A stretch of 64,000 bases of DNA. Source: Streptomyces sp. TLI_105 (lineage in GTDB: Bacteria; Actinomycetota; Actinomycetes; Streptomycetales; Streptomycetaceae). The position numbers and the translations under genes are program-made. The stretch's first letter is position 1; every line of letters begins with the position of its first letter. This document shows positions 45,962-54,590 of the stretch, piece by piece. The notes under the pieces were generated by a model. The model searched no databases. It was not told the origin of the DNA and worked only from the letters and a program-made list of their open reading frames with translations. The stretch spans positions 2,828,501 through 2,892,500 of the forward strand of contig NZ_FNSM01000001.1 in the NCBI RefSeq assembly GCF_900105415.1, read 5' to 3'.

Positions 45962-46002
45962 AACCTATGGGGCTTGACGGGGCGGGCGCAAACTATTTTT
46001 CC
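45962..46002 (-). promoter_or_regulatory. Putative WblC-type promoter of the wblC leader
   Basis: On the minus strand an AT-rich GGAAAAATAG (46002-45993) directly precedes a -35-like TTGCGC (45991-45986), an 18-bp spacer and a -10-like TAGGTT (45967-45962). This is the layout of WhiB7/WblC-dependent promoters (AT-hook site next to -35), suggesting autoregulation. Confidence 0.6.
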
Positions 46003-46014
46003 GACGAGTTTTCA

Positions 46015-48195
46015 TCAGACCTCGTCCTCGTCCGTCCCGCCCTCCTCACCTGCGCAGATGGCCAGGACCTCGGCTCCGAAGCGGTCGAGCTTGCGGACGC
46101 CGACGCCGGAGATCGAGGCGAGCTCTCCGTCGGTGGCGGGGACCCGCTCGGCGATCGCCATGAGCGTCTTGTCGGTGAACACACAATAGGCCGGCTGGCC
46201 GAGCTGCCTGGCCTGTTCCGACCGCCAGTCCCGCAGCCGCTCGTACAGCCCCTCGTCCATGTCCGAGGGGCAGTCCTCGCAGCGCATCAGCTTCATCGCG
46301 CCGGCCTCGGTGAGGGTGGCGCTGCAGACCCGGCACAGGACGGGGCCGCGCGGCCCCCGCCGACGGAGGCCGCTCCCCCGCTCGACGGAGCCGGAGGCGC
46401 CGCCGGAGCCGACGGTGCCGAGAGGGCCGGAGCCGGGGCGCAGGCCCTTGAGGAAGCGGCTGGGGCGCCGGTTGGCCCGGCCGCCCGGGGAGCGGGAGAG
46501 CGCCCAGGAGAGCGTGAGGTGGACCCGGGCCCGGGTGACGCCCACGTACAGCAGGCGCCGCTCCTCCTCGACCTGCTCGTCGGTCTTGGCGTAGGTGATC
46601 GGCAGCATGCCCTCGGTGAGGCCGACCAGGAAGACGGCGTCCCATTCGAGGCCCTTGGCGGCGTGCAGCGAGGCGAGGGTGACGCCCTGGACGGTCGGGG
46701 CGTGCTGGGCGGCGGCCCGCTCGTCGAGCTCGGCGACCAGGTCGGAGAGGGTGGCCCCGGGCTTGGCGCGGGCGAAGTCCTCGGCGAGCCGGACGAGGGC
46801 GGCGAGGGACTCCCAGCGGTCGCGGACCGCGCCGGAGCCGGCGGGCGGCTCGGTGGTCCAGCCCTTGGTGGAGAGGACGGCCCTGACCTGGGCGGGGAGG
46901 TCCTCGACGTCGTCGAGGAGCGGGTCGTTGCCCCCGGCACGGGCGGCGCCGCGCAGGGCGATGCCCGCCTCCCGCACCTCCTGGCGCTCGAAGAAGCGCT
47001 CGGCGCCGCGGAGCTGGTAGGGCACCCCGGCGTCGGCGAGGGCCTGCTCGTACACCTCGGACTGGGCGTTGATCCGGTAGAGGACGGCGATCTCGCCGGC
47101 CGGGACGCCGGCGGCGATGAGGTCGCGGACGCGGCGGGCGGTGCCCTCGGCCTCGGCGGGCTCGTCGGCGTACTCCGCGTAGACCGGCTCGGGGCCCGGG
47201 TCGCGCTGGGAGATCAGCTCCAGGCGGTGCTCGGCGGCCCGGCCGCGGGCCTGGCCGAGCAGCCCGTTCGCCAGGTGGACGACCTGCGGGGTGGAGCGGT
47301 AGTCGCGGACCAGCTTGACGACGGTGGCGCCCGGGTGCCGGGTGCGGAAGTTCAACAGGTGGTCGGGGGTGGCGCCGGTGAAGGAGTAGATCGTCTGGCC
47401 GGCGTCGCCGACGACGCAGAGGTTGTCGCGGTCGCCGAGCCACAGGTCGAGCAGCCGCTGCTGGAGCGGGGAGACGTCCTGGTACTCGTCCACCACGAAG
47501 TGCTGGTACTGGTGGCGGATCTGGTCGGCGATGTCGTGCCGGTCCTGGAGGATGCCGACGGTGAGCAGCAGCACGTCCTCGAAATCGATCACCGAGCGGT
47601 CGCGCTTCAGCTGCTCGTACATGGCATAGATCTGGCCGATCTCGGCCGGGTCGCGGGGGGCGTCCCTGACGGACTTGGCGACGGCGGCCGGGTAGTCGGC
47701 GGGGACGGTCTGGGTGACCTTGGCCCACTCGATCTCGCCGGTCACGTCCCTGAGCTCGTTCCGGTCGAGCCGGATCCGGCAGCGGGCCGCGGCCTCGGCG
47801 ACCAGCTGGACCTTGCGCTCCAGGAGGCGGGGCAGCTCGCCACCGACTGCTTTCGGCCAGAAGAACTGGAGCTGTCGGAGGGCCGCGGAGTGGAACGTGC
47901 GGGCCTGGACGCCGCCCGCGCCGAGCTGTCGGAGCCGGCCGCGCATCTCGCCCGCGGCACGGTTGGTGAACGTGACGGCCAGCACACTGGCGGGCTGCAG
48001 GATGCCGGCCCGCACCCCGTACGCGATGCGGTGGGTGAGGGCCCGCGTCTTGCCCGTGCCGGCTCCCGCGAGGACGCACACCGGTCCGCTCAGGGCAAGG
48101 GCGACCTCGCGCTGCTCGGGGTCGAGCCCGTCGAGCACCGCGTCGGCCGTCTCCGGGACCTGTGGGAAGAGAGTGGAGTGCGTTGCTGCTGTCAC
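46015..48195 (-). CDS. uvrD2: ATP-dependent DNA helicase UvrD2
   Basis: A 726-residue superfamily 1A helicase. Walker A is LAGAGTGKT, followed by TFTNRAAGEM (motif Ia), DEYQDVSPLQ (II), GDAGQTIYSF (III), VRDYRSTPQVV (IV) and LASLHAAKGLEWD (V), with VGVTRAR (VI). A tetracysteine zinc motif (CRVC...CEDC) links to a C-terminal HRDC domain (about 645-715), as in mycobacterial UvrD2. It acts in DNA repair and replication. It is divergent from the mycoredoxin gene. The start is GTG. Confidence 0.93.
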   Translation of the reverse strand: MTAATHSTLFPQVPETADAVLDGLDPEQREVALALSGPVCVLAGAGTGKTRALTHRIAYGVRAGILQPASVLAVTFTNRAAGEMRGRLRQLGAGGVQARTFHSAALRQLQFFWPKAVGGELPRLLERKVQLVAEAAARCRIRLDRNELRDVTGEIEWAKVTQTVPADYPAAVAKSVRDAPRDPAEIGQIYAMYEQLKRDRSVIDFEDVLLLTVGILQDRHDIADQIRHQYQHFVVDEYQDVSPLQQRLLDLWLGDRDNLCVVGDAGQTIYSFTGATPDHLLNFRTRHPGATVVKLVRDYRSTPQVVHLANGLLGQARGRAAEHRLELISQRDPGPEPVYAEYADEPAEAEGTARRVRDLIAAGVPAGEIAVLYRINAQSEVYEQALADAGVPYQLRGAERFFERQEVREAGIALRGAARAGGNDPLLDDVEDLPAQVRAVLSTKGWTTEPPAGSGAVRDRWESLAALVRLAEDFARAKPGATLSDLVAELDERAAAQHAPTVQGVTLASLHAAKGLEWDAVFLVGLTEGMLPITYAKTDEQVEEERRLLYVGVTRARVHLTLSWALSRSPGGRANRRPSRFLKGLRPGSGPLGTVGSGGASGSVERGSGLRRRGPRGPVLCRVCSATLTEAGAMKLMRCEDCPSDMDEGLYERLRDWRSEQARQLGQPAYCVFTDKTLMAIAERVPATDGELASISGVGVRKLDRFGAEVLAICAGEEGGTDEDEV

Positions 48196-48271
48196 CCCGC
48201 CATGCTGCCAGGTCGGCGAGACCGGTGCGGCAGCCCGTCCACAGGCGCGAGACGCCGGTCATACGAATTCC

Positions 48272-48298
48272 GGGAATGACGCCGGGAGGGCGTACGTT
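48272..48298 (+). promoter_or_regulatory. Sigma-R-type promoter of the mycoredoxin gene
   Basis: GGGAAT (48272-48277), exactly 18 nt, then GTT (48296-48298), matching the consensus and the sigR autopromoter found at 16073-16099. It lies 44 bp upstream of the mycoredoxin ATG. Confidence 0.88.
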
Positions 48299-48341
48299 CT
48301 CCCTCTCGGCACCCGTCCGCGAACAAGAGGAGCGCCTGGCC

Positions 48342-48584
48342 ATGCAGGGCACTGTGACGATGTACAGCACCACGTGGTGCGGCTACTGCCGTCGGCTGAA
48401 GAGCCAGATGGACCGCGAGGGCATCGCGTACACGGAGATCAACATCGAGCAGGACCCCGACTCGGCGGCGTTCGTCGAGAAGGCCAACGGCGGCAACCAG
48501 ACGGTGCCGACCGTCCTCTTCCCGGACGGTTCCACCCTGACGAACCCGAGCCTCGCGCAGGTCAAGCAGAAGATCAGCGTCTGA
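48342..48584 (+). CDS. mrx1: Mycoredoxin (glutaredoxin-fold mycothiol-dependent oxidoreductase)
   Basis: An 80-residue glutaredoxin-like protein with the CGYC active site (Cys13, Cys16) and the cis-Pro TVPT and DG motifs of the thiol-binding groove. Actinobacterial members use mycothiol to reduce mixed disulfides. ATG 48342 follows AAGAGGAG. The sigma-R promoter places it in the thiol-stress response controlled by the sigR gene of this same window. Confidence 0.92.
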   Translation: MQGTVTMYSTTWCGYCRRLKSQMDREGIAYTEINIEQDPDSAAFVEKANGGNQTVPTVLFPDGSTLTNPSLAQVKQKISV

Positions 48585-48601
48585 GCGTCGGACCACACGA
48601 G

Positions 48602-48627
48602 AGCCCCCGGCCGGTCGGCCGGGGGCT
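48602..48627. terminator. Bidirectional terminator
   Basis: A 12-bp stem (48602-48613 with 48616-48627), followed on the plus strand by TCTTCGTGTG, between the converging mrx1 and nudC. Confidence 0.8.
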
Positions 48628-48646
48628 TCTTCGTGTGCGGGCGCGG

Positions 48647-49615
48647 TCAGATCACGTCGCCCGGCCTCGGGAGCGGCCTGCCGTACCAGCGCTCGATCAG
48701 CCGGGAGGCGATCGAGATGCCGTACGGGGGCAGGACCTCGCCGGACTCGAAGGCGGCGGCCAGGTCCTCGCGGGAGAACCAGCGGGCCTCGTGGATCTCC
48801 TCGCCGTCCACGTTGATCTCGGAGGACGTGGCGCGGGCGAAGAAGCCCAGCATCAGGCTGGACGGGAACGGCCAGGGCTGGCTGGCGATGTACTCGACCT
48901 CGCCGACCGTGACGCCGGCCTCCTCGAAGACCTCGCGGGCCACCGACGCCTCGATGGACTCGCCCGGCTCCACGAAGCCGGCGAGGGTCGAGAAGCGGCC
49001 CTCGGGCCAGTGCACCTGGCGGCCGAGCAGCGCCCGGTCCCGGTCGTCGGTGACCAGCATGATCACCGCGGGGTCGGTGCGCGGGTAGTGCTCGGCGCCG
49101 CAGGCCTGGCAGCGGCGGACGTGCCCGGCGGCCGCGATGACCGTGCGCTCGCCGCAGCGCGAGCAGAAGCGGTGGAGGCGCTGCCAGTTCTCCAGGGCCA
49201 CGGCGTGCACCATGAGGGCCGCGTCGCGGTCGGAGAGCAGCAGGCCGGCCTCGCGCAGCCCGGCGGGGCGCGCGGACTGGTCCATGCGGCCGGGCAGGGA
49301 GTCCTTCTGGAGCGCGAAGTAGGAGACGCCCTCGGCGTCCGTGCCCAGGAAGTAGCGGTGGGTCTCGGTGACCGGGGCCTCGAAGGCCGGGGTCATCACG
49401 ATCTCGGTGGTGCCGTCGGGGCGGTCGTCGATCAGCACCTGGCCGCCGGAGACCACGAAGACCCGTGTCGTGGGGTGGCTCCAGGCCGCCGCCAGCCATG
49501 CCTCGTCGAGGCGGTGGTGGGCGGCGCGGTCGATGCCGCTCGGGGCGGTGAGCGAGATCGGGCGGTCCGCGGACGCGTACGCCGGGCTGCTCGGCGCGTT
49601 CTTCAGGGTGCTCAC
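48647..49615 (-). CDS. nudC: NAD-capped RNA hydrolase / NADH pyrophosphatase NudC
   Basis: A 322-residue NudC. A zinc ribbon (CSRC...CQAC, about 180-200) precedes the Nudix helix GFVEPGESIEASVAREVFEE, and the SQPWPFPSSLM motif that specifies NAD(H) follows. It removes NMN from NAD(H) and from NAD-capped RNA. GTG 49615 is preferred, with GGAAG upstream; the frame is open far upstream but that is antisense to nothing real and overlaps the next gene. Confidence 0.93.
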   Translation of the reverse strand: MSTLKNAPSSPAYASADRPISLTAPSGIDRAAHHRLDEAWLAAAWSHPTTRVFVVSGGQVLIDDRPDGTTEIVMTPAFEAPVTETHRYFLGTDAEGVSYFALQKDSLPGRMDQSARPAGLREAGLLLSDRDAALMVHAVALENWQRLHRFCSRCGERTVIAAAGHVRRCQACGAEHYPRTDPAVIMLVTDDRDRALLGRQVHWPEGRFSTLAGFVEPGESIEASVAREVFEEAGVTVGEVEYIASQPWPFPSSLMLGFFARATSSEINVDGEEIHEARWFSREDLAAAFESGEVLPPYGISIASRLIERWYGRPLPRPGDVI

Positions 49616-49650
49616 AGGTGCTTCCAACTCCCCCGGATCGGTGTGTGGGT

Positions 49651-51069
49651 TCAGCGGGCGTCGCTGTGGAAAGCGGCGGGCAGGTCGCTCCACAGGTGCG
49701 CGGTCGTCTCGACGCCCTTCATGAGGAGATCGAGTTCGATCTTCTCGTCGGGGGCGTGCCAGCCGTCGGACGGGACGGAGATGCCGAGGAACAGGACGGG
49801 TGCTCCCAGGACGTCCTGGAGGTCGGCGGCCGGTCCGGAGCCGCCCTCGCGGGTGTAGCGGACCTTGGCACCGTCGAAGGCCCGGCTCATGGCCCCGGCC
49901 ACCGCCTTGAGGGCGGGGTGGTCGAGAGGGGTGAGGCAGGGACGGGTCGGGGCGCCGAAGACGATCTCGTGCCGGATGCCGGCGGGGACGAGCCCGCCGA
50001 GCCAGTCCCGTACCGCGAGCTCGATCTTGGCCGGGTCCTGGCCCGCGACCAGCCGGAAGGACAGCTTGAGCATGGCGGAGGCGGGGACGATCGTCTTGCC
50101 GCCGGGGCCCTGGTAGCCGCCGCCGATGCCGTTGACCTCGGCGGTGGGGCGGGCCCAGACCCGCTCCAGGGTCGTGAAGCCGGCCTCGCCGAGGGTGCCG
50201 TGGGACTTGGCCGTCCGCAGCCAGGCCTCCTCGTCGAAGGGCAGCTCGGCGACGAGGGCCCGCTCGGCGTCGGTGAGTTCCGTCACACCGTCGTAGAAGC
50301 CGGGGATCGCGACGTGCTCGTGCTCGTCGTGGAGGGCGGCGACGATCCGGCCGGCGACGGTGGCCGGGTTCGGCACGGCGCCGCCGAAGGAGCCGGAGTG
50401 GATGTCCTGGTCGGGGCCGTACAGCTCGATCTCGCAGTCGGCGACCCCGCGCATGCCGGTGCAGACGGTGGGGGTGGTCTCGGACCACATGCCGGTGTCG
50501 GAGACGATCACGGCGTCGGCGGCGAGCCGCTCGGCGTGCTCCTCGACGAGCGCGCGGAAGTGCGGGGAGCCGGACTCCTCCTCGCCTTCGACGATCAGCT
50601 TGAGGTTGACGGCGGGCGCGGTGCGGCCGGTGGCGGCGAGGTGGGCGCGGACGCCGAGGGTGTGGAAGAACACCTGCCCCTTGTCGTCGGCGGCCCCGCG
50701 CGCGTACAGCCGGCCGTCGACCACCGTCGGCTCGAACGGGTCCGTGTGCCAGCCGTCCTCCCGGGCCGCGGGCTGCACGTCGTGGTGGCCGTAGACGAGG
50801 ACGGTCGGGGCGTCCGGGTCCCCCGAGGGCCACTCGGCGAAGACGGCGGGCGCGCCGGCGGTCTCCCAGATCTCGACCGTCGTGAAACCGGTCTCCGTGA
50901 GCTTGGCGGCGAGCCACTCGGCGCTGCGCCGTACGTCCCCGGCCCGCTCCGGCTGGGCCGACACGGAGGGGATGCGCAGCCACTCGGCCAGGTCGCCGAG
51001 GAAGGCGGCACGGTGCTGCTCGACGTACGTGCGTACGGTGCGGACGGCGCTGTCCGGGGTCTCGCTCAT
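49651..51069 (-). CDS. M20-family dipeptidase
   Basis: A 472-residue cytoplasmic zinc peptidase. Metal ligands and catalytic residues are visible in VYGHHDVQP (His, Asp), ARGAADDKGQ (bridging Asp), EGEEESGS (catalytic Glu) and VSDTGMW. The dimerisation domain carries QDIHSGSFGG. It hydrolyses dipeptides or short peptides. It lies between nudC and adnB on the same strand. Confidence 0.92.
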   Translation of the reverse strand: MSETPDSAVRTVRTYVEQHRAAFLGDLAEWLRIPSVSAQPERAGDVRRSAEWLAAKLTETGFTTVEIWETAGAPAVFAEWPSGDPDAPTVLVYGHHDVQPAAREDGWHTDPFEPTVVDGRLYARGAADDKGQVFFHTLGVRAHLAATGRTAPAVNLKLIVEGEEESGSPHFRALVEEHAERLAADAVIVSDTGMWSETTPTVCTGMRGVADCEIELYGPDQDIHSGSFGGAVPNPATVAGRIVAALHDEHEHVAIPGFYDGVTELTDAERALVAELPFDEEAWLRTAKSHGTLGEAGFTTLERVWARPTAEVNGIGGGYQGPGGKTIVPASAMLKLSFRLVAGQDPAKIELAVRDWLGGLVPAGIRHEIVFGAPTRPCLTPLDHPALKAVAGAMSRAFDGAKVRYTREGGSGPAADLQDVLGAPVLFLGISVPSDGWHAPDEKIELDLLMKGVETTAHLWSDLPAAFHSDAR

Positions 51070-51078
51070 GCCCCGAGC

Positions 51079-54000
51079 CTATCCGGCGCCCGGGGGTGCC
51101 CCACCCAGCAGGAGGGCCTCCAGCTCGGCGCGGCCGGGCAGCCGGGTGGGACGGGCGACCTCACCCGTTCGGACGTACACGAAGGCGGCGGCCACCTCCT
51201 CGGGCGCGAGGCCGTGCTGCTCGGCCCAGGCGAGCCGGTAGATCGCGAGCTGCAGCGGATCCGCCGAGCGGTCCCGGCTGGTCTTCCAGTCGACGATCTC
51301 GTACGCGCCGGACTCCGGGTCCCGGTAGACGGCGTCGATCCTGCCCCGGACGACCCGGCCCGCGAGGGAGAGGTGCACGGGGACCTCGACGCGGTACGGG
51401 GTGCGGTGGGCGTACGGGGTGCGGGCGAAGGCCTCCTTGAGCTCGTCGAGGTCCCGCTCGTCGAGGATCTCGGGCTCGCCCGCGAAGTCCTCGCCGCCGG
51501 GCAGCTCCTCCGGGCCGAGGAACGGCAGCGGGAGCTCCTCGAAACGGGACTCCACCCACGCGTGGAAGCGGGTGCCCCGGCGGGCCGCGGGCTGCGGCGC
51601 CTTCGGCATCGGCCGGGCCAGCTCCTGGGCGAAGCCGTCGGGGTCGGCGGCGAGGCGCAGGACCTGGGAGGCGGAGAGGTACGCGGGGAGGAGGACGTCC
51701 CGGGTCGTCGCGCGGGCGCGGCGGAGCTCGGTGGTGAGGGCGGTGAGGTCGCGGTCCCAGGAGGCGATGGTCTTGGTGTCCTCGGGGGTGTGTTCCGTGT
51801 ACGGCTCCGAGGGCGGGGGCTCCTGGCGGGGGGCCGGGATCGCGTCCGCGTGGGTGTCTTCGGGGAGGGCCTCTTCGTCCCAGAGGGGCTCCTCGTCTTC
51901 CCAGACGGGTTCCTCCTCGTCGGGCCAGAGGTCCTCGGGGTGCGGGTCCCGGGGGTCGGGCGCCGAGCCGACGGGGTCGTGCCCGCCCTCCCCCGGACGC
52001 CGTCCGGGGGTGCCCCCATCGCCCTGCGGAACGTATGCCCGCAACCGGCTCGTCACGGCCTCCGCCGCCTCCCGGCGGCGCTTGAAGGACTCCTCGTCCA
52101 GCGGCAGCGGCCAGGCCAGGTCCTTGCCGCCTTCCGTCAGGGAGGGGTTCTCCGCGTCCTCTTCCGGTTCGTCCGCCCAGGACTCGATCTCGCCGTGGCC
52201 CGCCGCGCAGTGGTCGTACAGCGCGCGGAGGAAGTCCGAGGGGCCGCGGGGCTTCTTCTGGGCGGGGCCCCACCAGTGGGCGGAGCCGAGGAGCAGGGAG
52301 CGGGGGCGGGTGAAGGTGACGTAGCCGAGGCGGAGCTCCTCGGTGTGCTGGTGGTCCCGCATCTCGTTCTTGAAGGACGTGAGGGACTTGGCGTCCCAGG
52401 TGTCGATCTCCGGCAGGGTGGCCGCGTCGCCGCGCAGGGCGTGCGGGAGCACCTGGGGCTGCGAGGTCCACGACTCGCGGGCCCGGGCGCTCGGGAACTG
52501 GCCCGCGACCAGGCCGGGGACGGCGACGACGTCCCATTCGAGGCCCTTGGACTTGTGGGCGGTGAGGACCTTCACGGTGTTCTCGCCGCCCGGCAGCGCG
52601 CTGTCGAGGCCCTTCTCGAACTGGACGGCCGTGCGCAGGAAGCCGAGGAAGGCGAGGAGACTGGCCTCGCCGTCGAGGGAGGCGAAGCCGGCGGCGATGT
52701 CGAGGAAGTGGCCGAGGGTCTCGCGGCGGCGGGCCGCGAGCGCGTGCGGGGAGGCGGAGAGCTCGACCTCCAGACCGGTCGCGGCGAGGACGCGGTGCAG
52801 CACGTCCATGAGCGGGTCGGCGAGGGAGGTGCGCAGGGCGCGCAGCTCGGTGGCGAGGCGCGCGAAGCGGACCCGGGCCTCGGCGGAGAAGGCCAGGCCG
52901 TCGTCGGTGCCGCCGGAGTCGAGGAAGGTGTCGAGCGCGTCGGCGAGGGAGACGACCTCGGCCGGGTCGACGCCCTCGACGGCGGCGGCGAGCCGCTGCT
53001 CGGGGTCCGTCTCCTCGCCGCCCCGGTGGACGAGGAGGCGGGCGCGGCGGCCGAGGAGGGCGAGGTCGCGGGCGCCGATGCGCCAGCGGGGGCCGGTGAG
53101 CAGGCGGACCAGGGCGGCGTTGGCCCCCGGGTCCTGGAGGACCTCGCAGACGGCGACGAGGTCGGCGATCTCGGGCAGGTGGAGGAGGCCGGAGAGGCCG
53201 ACGACCTCGACGGGGACGTCACGGGCGACGAGGGCCGCGTGGATGGCGGGGAAGTCGGTGGCGGTACGGCACAGGACGGCGATCTCGCCGGGCTCGCGGC
53301 CGGTCCGTACGAGGTGGGCGAGGGAGTCGGCGAGCCAGTCGATCTCCTCCGCGTGGGTGGGGAGGAGGGCGATGCGGACGCTGCCGTCGTGCTCGGCGCC
53401 CGGGGCGGGGCGCAGCGCCTCCACGCCCGCGTGCATGGCCCGCAGGGGGGCGGCGAGCCCGTTGGCGAGGTCCAGGAGGCGGCCGCCGCTGCGCCGGTTC
53501 TCGGAGAGGGAGTAGCGGCTCGCGGGGCTGCCGTCCCGGTGCGGGAAGTGCTCGGGGAAGTCGTCCAGGTTGGCGACGGAGGCGCCGCGCCAGCCGTAGA
53601 TGGCCTGGCAGGGGTCGCCGACGGCGGTCACCGCGTGTCCGGTGCTCCGGCCGGACGGGCCCTGGCCGAAGAGCCCGGAGAGCAGCAGGCGCTGGGCGAC
53701 GGAGGTGTCCTGGTACTCGTCGAGGAGGACGACGCGGAACTCCTCGCGCAGGATGGCGCCGACCTCGGGCCGGGTGGTGGCGAGCTCGGCGGAGCGGGCG
53801 ATCTGGTCGCCGAAGTCGAGCAGGTCGCGGGAGCGCTTGGCGGCGCGGTAGCGGACGACGAGGTCGAGGAGTTCGCGGCGGGCGGCGGAGGCCTCGGGGA
53901 TCTTGCGCAGCTCGGCGTTGCTGAGCTTGGCGTCGGCGAGGGCGGTGAGGAGCTCGGAGTCGTACGCGTGGAGCCGCTCGGGCGGCACGAGGTGCTCGGC

Positions 54001-54531
54001 GAGCTCGGCGTCGAGGGCGAGGAGGTCGGTGATGAGGGTCGGGAAGGACCGGGTGAGCGCGGGGTACGGGCCGGGGGCCTCGCGCAGCACGCGCGCGGCG
54101 AGCTGGTAGCGGGTGGCGTCGGCGAGGAGGCGGGAGGTGGGCTCCAGGCCGATGCGGAGGCCGTGGTCGGTCAGGAGCTGTCCGGCGAAGGCGTGGTACG
54201 TGGAGATGCGGGGCTCGCCCGGGGGGTTCTCCGGGTCGATGACGTCGGGGTCGGTGACGCCGGCGCGGACGAGGGCGGTGCGGACGCGCTCGGCGAGCTC
54301 GCCCGCCGCCTTGTTGGTGAAGGTGAGACCGAGGACCTGCTCGGGGGCGACCTGGCCCGTGCCGACCAGCCAGACCACCCGGGCGGCCATCACCGTCGTC
54401 TTGCCGGAGCCGGCTCCGGCCACGACGACCTGCGGGGCGAGCGGCGCGGTGATGCAGGCCGTCTGCTCCGGGGTGAAGGGAATGCCGAGGAGCTCCTTGA
54501 GCTGCTCGGGGTCGGTGATGCGTGCGGTCAC
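51079..54531 (-). CDS. adnB: AdnB-like helicase-nuclease subunit
   Basis: An 1150-residue UvrD-type motor with a C-terminal RecB-like nuclease. Walker A is GAGSGKT (39-45), DEYQDTS is motif II, LTAHKSKGLEWD motif V, and the nuclease core is YEIVDWKTS (about 1095). With AdnA it forms the double-strand-break end-resection machine of actinobacteria. A 95-residue acidic Pro/Glu-rich linker (about 825-920) separates motor and nuclease and contains an embedded palindromic element. In mycobacteria adnA and adnB are adjacent; here a secreted-protein gene lies between. Confidence 0.9.
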   Translation of the reverse strand: MTARITDPEQLKELLGIPFTPEQTACITAPLAPQVVVAGAGSGKTTVMAARVVWLVGTGQVAPEQVLGLTFTNKAAGELAERVRTALVRAGVTDPDVIDPENPPGEPRISTYHAFAGQLLTDHGLRIGLEPTSRLLADATRYQLAARVLREAPGPYPALTRSFPTLITDLLALDAELAEHLVPPERLHAYDSELLTALADAKLSNAELRKIPEASAARRELLDLVVRYRAAKRSRDLLDFGDQIARSAELATTRPEVGAILREEFRVVLLDEYQDTSVAQRLLLSGLFGQGPSGRSTGHAVTAVGDPCQAIYGWRGASVANLDDFPEHFPHRDGSPASRYSLSENRRSGGRLLDLANGLAAPLRAMHAGVEALRPAPGAEHDGSVRIALLPTHAEEIDWLADSLAHLVRTGREPGEIAVLCRTATDFPAIHAALVARDVPVEVVGLSGLLHLPEIADLVAVCEVLQDPGANAALVRLLTGPRWRIGARDLALLGRRARLLVHRGGEETDPEQRLAAAVEGVDPAEVVSLADALDTFLDSGGTDDGLAFSAEARVRFARLATELRALRTSLADPLMDVLHRVLAATGLEVELSASPHALAARRRETLGHFLDIAAGFASLDGEASLLAFLGFLRTAVQFEKGLDSALPGGENTVKVLTAHKSKGLEWDVVAVPGLVAGQFPSARARESWTSQPQVLPHALRGDAATLPEIDTWDAKSLTSFKNEMRDHQHTEELRLGYVTFTRPRSLLLGSAHWWGPAQKKPRGPSDFLRALYDHCAAGHGEIESWADEPEEDAENPSLTEGGKDLAWPLPLDEESFKRRREAAEAVTSRLRAYVPQGDGGTPGRRPGEGGHDPVGSAPDPRDPHPEDLWPDEEEPVWEDEEPLWDEEALPEDTHADAIPAPRQEPPPSEPYTEHTPEDTKTIASWDRDLTALTTELRRARATTRDVLLPAYLSASQVLRLAADPDGFAQELARPMPKAPQPAARRGTRFHAWVESRFEELPLPFLGPEELPGGEDFAGEPEILDERDLDELKEAFARTPYAHRTPYRVEVPVHLSLAGRVVRGRIDAVYRDPESGAYEIVDWKTSRDRSADPLQLAIYRLAWAEQHGLAPEEVAAAFVYVRTGEVARPTRLPGRAELEALLLGGAPPGAG
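51990..52017. repeat. Palindromic element embedded in adnB
   Basis: CCCCCGGAC-GCC-GTCCGGGGG (51990-52010) overlaps a second palindrome GGGGG-TG-CCCCC (52006-52017). In frame it encodes GGTPGRRPGEGG in the AdnB linker. It resembles dispersed Streptomyces palindromes, from memory, not from a search. Confidence 0.7.
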
Positions 54532-54590
54532 CGGAAGAGGCTAGCGGGGCCCTCCGACACTCCGGCCCCGCACGGTTCTCACCTGCGCTT

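Noticed and set aside
45967..48279. A 770-codon plus-strand frame opposite uvrD2
   Set aside because: Mirror frame of a gene with all helicase motifs.
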